From Bradyrhizobium erythrophlei (lineage in GTDB: Bacteria; Pseudomonadota; Alphaproteobacteria; Rhizobiales; Xanthobacteraceae), in the NCBI RefSeq assembly GCF_900129425.1, contig NZ_LT670817.1:7778001-7842000 (forward strand): DNA of 64,000 nt, written 5' to 3'. Below, piece by piece: positions 36,511 to 44,406 of the stretch. Numbering within the stretch: position 1 is the first letter of the stretch; each line of letters opens with the position of its first letter. The position numbers and the translations under genes were made by a program. The notes beneath the pieces are model-generated. The model did not search any database. It worked only from the letters and a program-made list of their open reading frames with translations, and was not told the origin of the DNA.

Positions 36511-36801
36511 GCCGGCCTCGCGGATTAAACAGGCTGAAGTCTTGCCCTCTCATATAGCCCGCGGCTACGGCGAAACCGAAGGTATTGTCAAACGTAAGAC
36601 CATCAACGGTAACCATGCACCGCGAGCATCTGCGCCAGTCGCGATCCGAGCCCCGCGGTTGGTAGGCGTGGACGACAGAAGCGGTCTTTGAGAGACAGCC
36701 AGGCGACCTCACCGGGACAGCCGCAATTAATAATTCTTAAGATCGGCCCTAAGGAATCGCCCTCCGGGAGCGGCTACACCACCCAAGTTCGGAGGTGTGC
36801 C

Positions 36802-37200
36802 ATGCCCAACGCCGTCGACGAGACCAGCGCCGTTACCGCAACCGTGTTTGCCAAGACGTTCCAGCCGGACCCTCCGCGCGCCATCATCTCCGAGGAGCCC
36901 GCGTGCGACAGCGAGCCGCGCTGTCACGAAACACAGACGGAGTTGGCGCGCGCGAACCGGGTCGCGATCCCAGGACAGCTATCGGCGTCGACTGCCGAAA
37001 TCAACCAGCCGATCAGCGCCGTCGTCATGAACGCCGAAGCCGCTTTGCGGCTGCTCCTCGCCCAGCCGACAGATACGGAAGCAGTCCGGCGGTTGCTCGC
37101 TTGTATCGTCAAGGACGGAATGCGCGCTGGGGACATCGTTAACCGCACCCGTGCGGATGCCGGAGATCGGCACGTCCGGTTCGATGATAGTGGTTCTTGA
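36802..37200 (+). CDS. Truncated histidine-kinase dimerisation domain without the phospho-acceptor histidine
   Basis: 132 residues from ATG 36802 with GGAGGTG upstream. Residues 1-50 are a low-complexity leader; then ELARANRVAIPGQLSASTAE-INQPISAVVMNAEAALRLLL matches the HisKA domain of NtrB/FixL-like kinases. Where these have SIAHEVNQP, this protein has STAEINQP: the His is deleted. The conserved GDIVNRTRA end is present but no HATPase domain follows. It cannot phosphorylate itself. It could be a decayed kinase or a dominant partner that pairs with an intact kinase; decay is the simpler reading. Confidence 0.7.
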   Translation: MPNAVDETSAVTATVFAKTFQPDPPRAIISEEPACDSEPRCHETQTELARANRVAIPGQLSASTAEINQPISAVVMNAEAALRLLLAQPTDTEAVRRLLACIVKDGMRAGDIVNRTRADAGDRHVRFDDSGS

Positions 37201-37398
37201 AAAAGGTCAGTGTGACTAAGATCGAAATAAATATTTCGGCACGCGTTTCAATTTCAATTTTTCACGCCACGTTCCCTGTGAACGGAGCGCGCCGAGGCTG
37301 CCATGTGCCAGTAATGGCGGCGATCGTGCTATCGGCGGGCATACACCTACCAACCGGCATTCCTTTATCGCCGGTGCAAGAAGCGCTGACAATTTTCG

Positions 37399-37419
37399 CG
37401 CCCAAGCACCGCTTGGGCG
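37399..37419 (+). promoter_or_regulatory. Strong hairpin in leader of HD-domain gene
   Basis: CGCCCAAGC-ACC-GCTTGGGCG, a perfect 9-bp stem with a 3-base loop, 48 bases before the ATG. It follows GCGCTGACAATTTTCGCG. A related leader, with a weaker hairpin, precedes the DUF417 remnant at 38.3 kb. Confidence 0.5.
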
Positions 37420-37466
37420 AGCGTTGGGATGTTCCGTCGAGGGGGAAGAACCTCAAGGAGAGAGCC

Positions 37467-38294
37467 ATGATCCAGATGAAGCCTCGAAAATTAATGCATC
37501 GCCGCGCGTTTTTGAAGGTGTCTTCCACCACAGCGGGTGCCATTGCAGTCAGTAGTCAGCTCAGTGAGCGGGCCGCTGGGCAGTCTGTTGACGAGTCGTC
37601 AACATTTCGTCGCCCCAAGACCATTCTTCCGGTGCCAACTCCTTCGCCCCAGTTTCAGCAGGTGGAGGCCGGAGTTCCCGACACTCAATTGACCCGTGAG
37701 GCGGCCGGGTTGCTGCGAGAATTCAGCACGCCGGTGCTGATCAACCATTCGCATCGCGTGTTCTTCTGGGCAAACGAGATGGGACGCCAAACGGGACAGA
37801 AGTTCGATGCGGAGCTTCTGTTCATCTGCGCTGCCTTCCACGATTTGGGTCTGGTTAAGAAGTTCAGCAGCGACACTGACCGTTTCGAAGTCGATAGCGC
37901 GAACGCGGTCCGTCAGTTTCTCGAGCATCATGGCGTGCCCAGCGCCCGCATTCAGACCGCCTGGGACGCGATAGCGCTTCACACCACTCCCGGCATTGCG
38001 GCGTACAAGCCCTTGGAAGTGGAGCTTCTGTACAACGGCGTAGCCCTGGATTCACTCGGCGTTGGGTACGAAACCTTTCCTGCCGAGGTTCGTACGAAAG
38101 TGGTCACCCAGTTTCCGCGGGTCAATTTCAAGCAGCAAATCGCAGAGGCATTCTTTCATGGCTTCGAACACAAGCCTGAAACGACTGTGTATACCTGCAA
38201 CGAAGACATCTGCTCGCATTTCATCCGCAACTACAAGCACAGCAACTTCTACGATCAGGTCCAGAATTCACCGTTCCAAAACTCGCCGGTGTGA
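37467..38294 (+). CDS. Tat-exported HD-domain hydrolase, cyanamide hydratase-like
   Basis: 275 residues from ATG 37467, with AAGGAG ten bases upstream. Tat signal MHRRAFLKVSSTTAGAIAVS. The HD domain has HSHRVFFWA (metal His), LFICAAFHDLGLVKKF (the HD pair) and WDAIALHTTPG, giving the H...HD...D/H metal site of HD-family phosphohydrolases and of fungal/bacterial cyanamide hydratases. Substrate unproven. The CynR-like LysR gene 600 bases downstream fits a cyanamide/cyanate link, but that is inference. The upstream frame to 37197 is rejected because the ribosome-binding site and Tat signal mark the start. Confidence 0.8.
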   Translation: MIQMKPRKLMHRRAFLKVSSTTAGAIAVSSQLSERAAGQSVDESSTFRRPKTILPVPTPSPQFQQVEAGVPDTQLTREAAGLLREFSTPVLINHSHRVFFWANEMGRQTGQKFDAELLFICAAFHDLGLVKKFSSDTDRFEVDSANAVRQFLEHHGVPSARIQTAWDAIALHTTPGIAAYKPLEVELLYNGVALDSLGVGYETFPAEVRTKVVTQFPRVNFKQQIAEAFFHGFEHKPETTVYTCNEDICSHFIRNYKHSNFYDQVQNSPFQNSPV

Positions 38295-38378
38295 GAAGCG
38301 CCGACAATTTGCACACGCAAGCATCGCCTGGGCTCTCCTTGTGCTGTCCTACCAGGGTCGACATCAAGGAGAGCGCCA

Positions 38379-38726
38379 TGATGGGGCATCGTGGGCGCAA
38401 CGCTCTCGTTCCTGACGCCGTTCGTGACGTTGTCTTTCCTGATCACGACGCCGGATGCGTGGGTTTCGGCGCTTGGCGATGCGCAGCACGGCTTTCCTTA
38501 TCTGTCAGGCGCCGGTCGGCTCGTGCTGAAGGATATCATGCTGCTGGCCGGCGGCCTGCTGATTATGGCCGACAGCGCCCGCGCCTTCCTTGACGCGCCC
38601 TTTGGCCAAACTTCAGACGATGCCCGCCAGCAAGACCTCAGCTGCCCCGACAGAGTGAGCGCAGTCAAAGCGAGCCTCGCGCGCGCATCGTCCGAGGCTC
38701 GCGGCTTGCACCCGACGCCGGGATAG
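38379..38726 (+). pseudogene. C-terminal fragment of DUF417 (YkgB-family) membrane protein
   Basis: The frame from GTG 38391 gives VGATLSFLTPFVTLSFLITT, DAQHGFPYLSGAGRLVLKD and IMLLAGGLLIMADSARAFL, the last half of a YkgB/DUF417 protein. The first helices are absent: the ATG at 38379, which follows AAGGAGAGCGCC, lies in another frame only a few codons before the homology starts. A leader has been fused to a truncated gene, so it is probably non-functional. Confidence 0.65.
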
Positions 38727-38896
38727 CTACCGCAGAGCGGTACATTGCAAGATGTCTCAGACGTTAAGTAATCTCACTCGATTACCTCATCATGACGGTC
38801 GCCAGGGCAGACTATGACCGCGCAGGTTCTTTGGATTGTCTGCCGCAACTCGGCACAGGTACGAAGCATGTACTCCCATCGGCTCCACATTACGCT

Positions 38897-39817
38897 CTAG
38901 CCGATACGATGATGCCGCCCGCGGCCTTGGCCCTCGATCGCCTTCGTATAGTCCTTCGCCACCGCAACGAAGGCGCGGGAGGCAGCAGTACGATAACCGC
39001 CGCGCCGTTGGAGCAGCGCTACGCGCCGGGATTCGATTGCGGGTGTGAGCCGTACGACGCTGAGGCAAACGTGTTCCTGCGCCACTGTCTCGGGCAAGAT
39101 TGTCGCTAAACTGGTGGCGCCGACGATCTCCACGATCGCGGCGATCGAATTGGCTTCCACCGCCACATGCGGCTGAATGCGGTGACGGCGGAGATAGCGG
39201 TCCACCGTTACGCGCGTCGCGAAGGTGGGCCCAAGCAGTGCGAGCGATTCCGCGGCCAAAGCTATCGTGTCCATCTCCCGATCGCCGCTGGCTGCCGGAT
39301 GCTCTTGCCCGACGATTAGGGACAGCCGCTCCGCGTGCAATGGCAGCCACTCGACGTCCTGCGCAACGACGTCGCTGAAAGCCAAGCCGACATCGAGTGC
39401 GTCTGTGCTCACCGCGCGCTCCATTTCTTCTTGCGCCATCTCAGTGACGGTCAAGACAATACCAGGGAAGCGATCGCGGTACCGCCTGATCAACGGTGCG
39501 AGCAGATAAATCGCAAAGGAAGGCGTAAAGCCCACACGCAGCGCACCGCTCGAAAGGTCCTCAACATCGCGGATCGCACGGCTGCCGACTTCCAACTCAT
39601 CAAGCGCCCGCTGCACATGGCGCAGGTAGGCCTCGCCCGCATCGGTGGGACGTACCTTTCGACCAGTGCGGTCAAGTAGCTGCACCCCCATCCGCTCCTC
39701 GAACTCGCGAATCTGTTGGGAAAGGGCAGGCTGGGACACATGCAGCGCACTAGCGGCGCGAGTGAAGCTGCCGTGGTCCGCGACGGCCTTCAGATAGCGG
39801 ATGGGGCGCAACAGCAT
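38897..39817 (-). CDS. LysR-family regulator, CynR-like
   Basis: 306 residues. The N-terminal winged helix-turn-helix (MLLRPIRYLKAVADHGSFTR, ALHVSQPALSQQIREFEERM) is followed by the LysR effector domain from about residue 90 (LRVGFTPSFAIYLLAPLIRR). Overall motif order and the LLRPIRY start resemble CynR, the cyanate-operon activator. No cynTS genes are in the window; the HD-domain hydrolase upstream is the nearest candidate target. A broken paralogue of this gene lies directly upstream. Confidence 0.85.
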   Translation of the reverse strand: MLLRPIRYLKAVADHGSFTRAASALHVSQPALSQQIREFEERMGVQLLDRTGRKVRPTDAGEAYLRHVQRALDELEVGSRAIRDVEDLSSGALRVGFTPSFAIYLLAPLIRRYRDRFPGIVLTVTEMAQEEMERAVSTDALDVGLAFSDVVAQDVEWLPLHAERLSLIVGQEHPAASGDREMDTIALAAESLALLGPTFATRVTVDRYLRRHRIQPHVAVEANSIAAIVEIVGATSLATILPETVAQEHVCLSVVRLTPAIESRRVALLQRRGGYRTAASRAFVAVAKDYTKAIEGQGRGRHHRIG

Positions 39818-39974
39818 AAGCCTGGCTTATCGCGATCTTCAGAGATGGATCTTGAACGGTTATAGCCCGAACGCGCAGCTTTGTCTTCGACACGTTCAGG
39901 AGCGAGAGGCCTCATATGAAAGCACTGGTCGAGGCAGGTTCCGGAAGGAGGTGCCTGGATCACTTCCTCTCACA

Positions 39975-40483
39975 GGAAGATCGAGGTCCCATTCGTAGTG
40001 AGCCCTTCTGTCCTCGCCGCTCTGCCGGCGCTTGCGGCAGAGAGATGTGAGTACTTTTGCCGCCGACGCCATCGCCACCGACCGTAGCGGCCAAGCGCAG
40101 GTAAATGGCATCAGCATCCATGCTATTGCCGCGAAGATAGCGGTCCACCATCCCGCGCGCCGCGAAGGTTTGCACAAGCAAGGATGGCGGCGCTGTGGCC
40201 AGCGCTGCCGCCGTCTCCCGATCACCGTTCGCGGCCGGATCCTGTCGCACGATGTGGGACAGCCGCTCCGTGTGGGCCGCCACCCTCCAGCTCATCCGGT
40301 GCCCGCCGCACATGGCGCGGTAGGCTTCGCCCACTGGGATCAAGCAGCTGCACCCAACCGCTCCTCGAGGTCGCGGGTCGACCGGGAGAGCGCGGGCTGG
40401 GACGCCTGCAGCGCTGCGGCGGCGCGGGTGAAGCTGCCGTCATTGGCAACGGCCTTAAGATACCGCACGTGGCGCAGCAGCAT
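39975..40483 (-). pseudogene. Decayed LysR-family paralogue
   Basis: From ATG 40483 the sequence reads MLLRHVRYLKAVANDGSFTR and ALQASQPALSRSTRDLEERL, the helix-turn-helix of a CynR-like LysR, then stops. About 90 codons are missing, and in another frame HTERLSHIVRQDPAANGDRE and TFAARGMVDRYLRGN correspond to HAERLSLIVGQEHPAASGDR and TFATRVTVDRYLRRH of the intact regulator. It is a tandem duplicate with an internal deletion and frameshift. Confidence 0.75.
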
Positions 40484-40583
40484 GTATAATCTCAGCTTAT
40501 GAAGATGTTCGGAAATCAGTCTTGGACAGTTATAGCACGCGGGGCCACCTCAGCTCCTACAGGTTCACGGAGCGAGATGCCTC

Positions 40584-42809
40584 ATGCAAAGACTGCTCGA
40601 AGGATTTCACAGATTTCGGGAAGCCTTTCCTGCGCGAGGCGATCTCTTCCACAAACTGGCTCACGCGCAATCGCCGCACATCAAGCGTCACCCCTCCGCC
40701 CTTGGCTGTGGTTCCCCAGTTGCGAAGGGGCTCAGCGGCGCGGCTGAGGGGCGGTCCCCTGCGCAACAGTCCAGGCGAACAGAAGCGCGTTGGTCCGGGC
40801 TGATCTTTGCCGGGACGACGACCGCGTCGGCGCTGATCGCCCTGCTCGTGGCCTTCATCTTCAACTTCGATCAGCCGCAATGGGCACTGCTGACCGTCTT
40901 CATTGTCGCGCAGCCGCAAAGCGGCCTGGTCTTGGCAAAGAGCTTCTACCGGATCATCGGGACATCGATCGGCGCCTGCGTAGCGCTCCTCTTCGTCGCG
41001 CTCTTTGCCCAGGAACGCGTACCGTTCCTCGGCGCGCTCGCCTTGTGGATCGGCCTCTGCACCTTTGGTTTCGAATACTCGAGGAATTTTACCGCCTCAA
41101 GGAATTTTATCGCCTATAGCTTCATCCTATGCGGCTACACCGCCGTTATTGTGGGCGTCCCGGCAGTGCTCGATGCCGGGAACGCCTTTTACATCGCCAC
41201 GGCGCGCGTCACCGAAATTAGCCTCGGCATTATTGTTTCGGCGACGGTCAACCACATGGTGCCGTCGAACTCGGTGGCCGCGTCACTGACGCAGGCAATC
41301 GCCGATGCGCGTAAGGGATTGGCTGACTATGCCATTGCGCTTTTCAGCGCCAGCGATGGTGCACCGCTGCGGGCGAAGCTTCTAAGCCAGTCGATAGCGA
41401 TCGAAAGCCTGCGTGCTTCTGCAATGTTTGAAGACCGGGATATCCGCGACCGGAGCAATGCACTCCGGCTTCTCGACGCGGCCTTGGTTCGTGTCATCGG
41501 CGTTGCACAACTTCTCGCCCGGCGGCTCGACGCATTCGGGCGAGCCAACGCGTCGAGCGAAGCAGGGCTTAATGACGCGATTGCCGAAGCCACTGCTGCG
41601 ATCGAGGCATGGCGCACCTTCGCGATCGACACCGCCGCGTTCCGTCAACGTCTGCTCCGGGCACGAGCGCGCCTCCCAATCGTTTGGCAGCTAAGCCAAG
41701 AACCTTCAGCGCTGGACGAGGAGGCGATCCGGCGAGTTGCACTCATCGCGAGGCTGCGCGAGTTCCTTGCGGCCTTGACCACCTATGCCGAGGCATACGA
41801 GGCCTTTGTTTCGGGCAAGAAGCTGGCGCCGCGCGGGATCGACATTGCCCATGCCAACGACGCGGTGGCCGCCCTCTGGATAGGAGTGCGCGCCGCACTT
41901 GCGATCTCCTTCGTCAGCACTTTCTGGATCCTCAGTGATTGGCCGCACGGGTCGACCGCGACAACTCTCATCGCCGGAGCGACGGCGCGGCTCGCAGTGT
42001 TCGGGCCCGCGGTGCCGATTGCGGTCTCCGGCACCTTAATCTACATTATTTCGGCCATCCCCGCCTTCGTGCTTATCGAGACGTTGCTGCCCCTCACCTC
42101 GGGGTTCGGATTTTTCGCGCTGATCGTCACGCCGATGCTGTTTTCGTGCGCCCTTCTGATGGCGCACAAGAAGACCCATCTGATCGGCTTCTTTTCGGCA
42201 CAGTTGTTCGCTTCGGCTGGTTTGTTTCAGAACCGAATGGCCTACGACCCCGCCGACCTGATCAACACTTCCATTGCAGCCGTGGTCGCCTCCGCGGTTG
42301 CCATCATGCTGTGGGCCATCGTAGCGCCGACGACGACGGAAGCCGCACGCCGCCGTTTCGTCCGCGCCGCGCGCAAGGTACTGACCAGGATCGCGAAGCG
42401 CCCACGTAGCCGGCTCGCGGAATTCGAGACCGCGATGAGCGAGACTCTCGGCGACCTGCGAAGGCATCTCCGCCCCGATCGGCCGGACGATATTACTATG
42501 TTCGAGGCCCGCATCGCTCTTCTCTGCGTCGTCCGCGAGCTGATCCGGGTACGCGCCGACCGAACTTCGTCCTCTGCTGCGACCGCCCGCGAGCTCGAGA
42601 TCGTCAAACTAGTGGGTTATCAGCGAGCGCAGTGGTCCGACCGTGCTCGTCGCACGGCGCAACAAGCAGCCCTGAGGTGCCTTACCGAGCTACGCGAGAA
42701 CGCGCTCGGCACCAAGCAAGCCCAGGCCACCGCTCGCGAGATCGTCGCCTTCACCGCCATCCGGGACGAACTCGAACGCGCTGGCGCGTTGCCCACGGGT
42801 CAAACATGA
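40584..42809 (+). CDS. FUSC-family inner-membrane efflux protein (AaeB-like)
   Basis: 741 residues. Two sets of hydrophobic helices (about 75-210 and 430-570) enclose cytoplasmic helical regions, as in AaeB, which exports aromatic carboxylic acids. Landmarks: FNFDQPQWALLTVFIVAQPQ-SGLVLAKSFYRIIGT and FVSTFWILSDWPHGSTATTL. The first 65 residues are polar and atypical, so the true start may be internal. A short direct repeat (ASRNFTASRNFIAYSF) comes from a near-perfect tandem duplication in the DNA at 41083-41115. It heads an operon with a DUF1656 gene (18 bases) and an HlyD-type gene. Confidence 0.87.
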   Translation: MQRLLEGFHRFREAFPARGDLFHKLAHAQSPHIKRHPSALGCGSPVAKGLSGAAEGRSPAQQSRRTEARWSGLIFAGTTTASALIALLVAFIFNFDQPQWALLTVFIVAQPQSGLVLAKSFYRIIGTSIGACVALLFVALFAQERVPFLGALALWIGLCTFGFEYSRNFTASRNFIAYSFILCGYTAVIVGVPAVLDAGNAFYIATARVTEISLGIIVSATVNHMVPSNSVAASLTQAIADARKGLADYAIALFSASDGAPLRAKLLSQSIAIESLRASAMFEDRDIRDRSNALRLLDAALVRVIGVAQLLARRLDAFGRANASSEAGLNDAIAEATAAIEAWRTFAIDTAAFRQRLLRARARLPIVWQLSQEPSALDEEAIRRVALIARLREFLAALTTYAEAYEAFVSGKKLAPRGIDIAHANDAVAALWIGVRAALAISFVSTFWILSDWPHGSTATTLIAGATARLAVFGPAVPIAVSGTLIYIISAIPAFVLIETLLPLTSGFGFFALIVTPMLFSCALLMAHKKTHLIGFFSAQLFASAGLFQNRMAYDPADLINTSIAAVVASAVAIMLWAIVAPTTTEAARRRFVRAARKVLTRIAKRPRSRLAEFETAMSETLGDLRRHLRPDRPDDITMFEARIALLCVVRELIRVRADRTSSSAATARELEIVKLVGYQRAQWSDRARRTAQQAALRCLTELRENALGTKQAQATAREIVAFTAIRDELERAGALPTGQT

Positions 42810-42827
42810 AGGAAGGAGCACAATCCA

Positions 42828-43028
42828 ATGCTGCGTGAAATTAGCCTCTTTGGCGCAGGCGTGCCGTCGCTTTTGCTTTATTTCCTGGCGGCGATCCCGC
42901 TGTTTTTCGTGATCGATCAACTCGCATCGGCACTCGAACTCTATCGCATCGTCTGGCATCCCCCACTGGTTCGACTCGCCCTTTTTGTCTGCCTCTTTTC
43001 GGGGCTCGTCCTATTGCCAAGACCATGA
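42828..43028 (+). CDS. DUF1656 (AaeX-like) small membrane protein
   Basis: 66 residues with two hydrophobic helices (LLLYFLAAIPLFFVIDQLAS and VRLALFVCLFSGLVLL). The start MLREISLFGAGVPSLL is typical of DUF1656 proteins, which always accompany FUSC/HlyD efflux pairs. Role unknown, probably structural. Its stop overlaps the next start in ATGA. Confidence 0.88.
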   Translation: MLREISLFGAGVPSLLLYFLAAIPLFFVIDQLASALELYRIVWHPPLVRLALFVCLFSGLVLLPRP

Positions 43029-44035
43029 GGGAAGCTCCTATGAAAACCATCGCCCGTGTGCTGATCACCCTCGTCCTCGTATCCGCCGGCTCCGTCGCCG
43101 GATACGAGCTTTGGGATTACTACATGCTATCCCCGTGGACCCGCGATGCCCGTGTGCAGGCCGACGTGGTATCGATCGCACCAGACGTGTCGGGTTTTGT
43201 CGAGGATCTCAAGGTCAAGGACAACCAGTTCGTTCACAAAGGCGACGTCCTGTTCGTGCTCGATCAGGAGCGCTATACCCGGGCCCTCGCCTCGGCCGAG
43301 GCGAATGCCGCGGCCCGCCAGGCAGAGATGGGGATGCGCCAGCACGAGGCCGCGCGGCGCGCAAAATTGACCACATTATCGATCTCCGTCGAGGCGCAAG
43401 ATGACGCCATGCTTACTGCCAACATCGCAGCCGCCTCCTACCAGCAGGCACTTGTCGATCGCTCGACCGCCCAGCTCAACCTCGATCGGACCGTTGTGCG
43501 CGCGCCGGTCAATGGGTTTGTCACCAACCTCACCCTCGATACCGGTCAATACGCCTCGATCGGCACCAAGGTCATGGCTCTGATAGACAGCGACTCTTAC
43601 CGGGTTACTGGGTATTTCGAGGAAACCAAGATCCCGGCGGTGAAGCAGAGCGGCGGCGACGTCGATATTTATCTGATGAGCGGCGGCCCCTTGCTGCGCG
43701 GCCATGTCGATAGCATCAGCCGCGGCATCACCGATCGCGACAATCCCGCCGGTCCCGAGCTTCTGGCAAATGCCAATCCGACCTTCGAGTGGGTCCGGCT
43801 CGCTCAGCGGATCCCAGTGCGTATTCATATCGATGATGTGCCGAAGGGTGTGCTGATCAGCTCAGGCATGACCTGCACCGTCGTCGTCCAGGCGGCGCCG
43901 CACCAAAGGGCGATCCTCGCGGCACTGCGCGGATGGCACACAGCGGCGCGAGAAGCACCCAACGGACATGGCCGGGTTGGTTTGCGGGCCGATAGCGCTT
44001 CTGACGCTGCGAACTTGCAAAGAAGTTTTCGATGA
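43025..44035 (+). CDS. HlyD-family periplasmic adaptor (AaeA-like)
   Basis: 336 residues, or 331 from ATG 43040 (MKTIARVLITLVLVSAGSVA). One N-terminal membrane anchor, then the lipoyl-like halves WTRDARVQADVVSIAPDVSG and VRAPVNGFVTNLTLDTGQYA around a coiled-coil hairpin (about 80-140), and a barrel domain. It would link the FUSC pump to the periplasm and outer membrane. The final 50 residues (ILAALRGWHTAAREAPNGHG onward) look unusual. Overlap with the preceding gene implies translational coupling. Confidence 0.87.
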   Translation: MREAPMKTIARVLITLVLVSAGSVAGYELWDYYMLSPWTRDARVQADVVSIAPDVSGFVEDLKVKDNQFVHKGDVLFVLDQERYTRALASAEANAAARQAEMGMRQHEAARRAKLTTLSISVEAQDDAMLTANIAAASYQQALVDRSTAQLNLDRTVVRAPVNGFVTNLTLDTGQYASIGTKVMALIDSDSYRVTGYFEETKIPAVKQSGGDVDIYLMSGGPLLRGHVDSISRGITDRDNPAGPELLANANPTFEWVRLAQRIPVRIHIDDVPKGVLISSGMTCTVVVQAAPHQRAILAALRGWHTAAREAPNGHGRVGLRADSASDAANLQRSFR

Positions 44036-44083
44036 CTGCTCTCGTCCCCGTTCACACGTGAGACTGCGATCGCCAAGAATAGG

Positions 44084-44266
44084 ATGGCAAACGGCGATTG
44101 GAACAGCCGCGATCCGCATCGGCTTGCTGAGGATAGCCGCTGGCGGAGCCGGGCGGAATTCATCTATGGGAGCGCCGAGATCGTCGCCTTCCTCACACGT
44201 AAATGGCACAAGGAGCTGGTTTATCGCCTGACCAAAGAACTCTGCTTGCGCAGGCGGATGAGTTGA
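44084..44266 (+). pseudogene. Fragment of a DUF1348 (NTF2-like) protein
   Basis: WNSRDPHRLAEDSRWRSRAE, then FIYGSAEIVAFLTRKWHKEL and VYRLTKELC match the first half of DUF1348 proteins, which are about 150 residues long. The segment breaks up after the LTKEL helix and no second half is found. A part of the N-terminal region also appears shortened (SRDPHRLAEDSRWR). Confidence 0.65.
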
Positions 44267-44308
44267 TCGAGTGAAGATGTTGTTTATCGCAGTGCACGAG
44301 TCTCCTTG

Positions 44309-44406
44309 TGGCACTTTCCCGACATGGCGGCGGTGTTGAGCGATGTCCCTTGTTGGAGGCAAAGCAGAAAATGCTGCTCCTAGCGAGTATTTCGCCTTTT
44401 GACCCT
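44309..44406. repeat. Interspersed repeat copy l, split by IS1182
   Basis: TGGCACTTTCCCGACATGGC, GAGCGATGTCCCTTGTTGG, AAAGCAGAAAATGCTGCTCC, TATTTCGCCTTTTGACCCT. The repeat resumes after the IS as GAACGGACGTGG at 46091, matching GAACCGGACCTGG in copy h. Confidence 0.82.
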
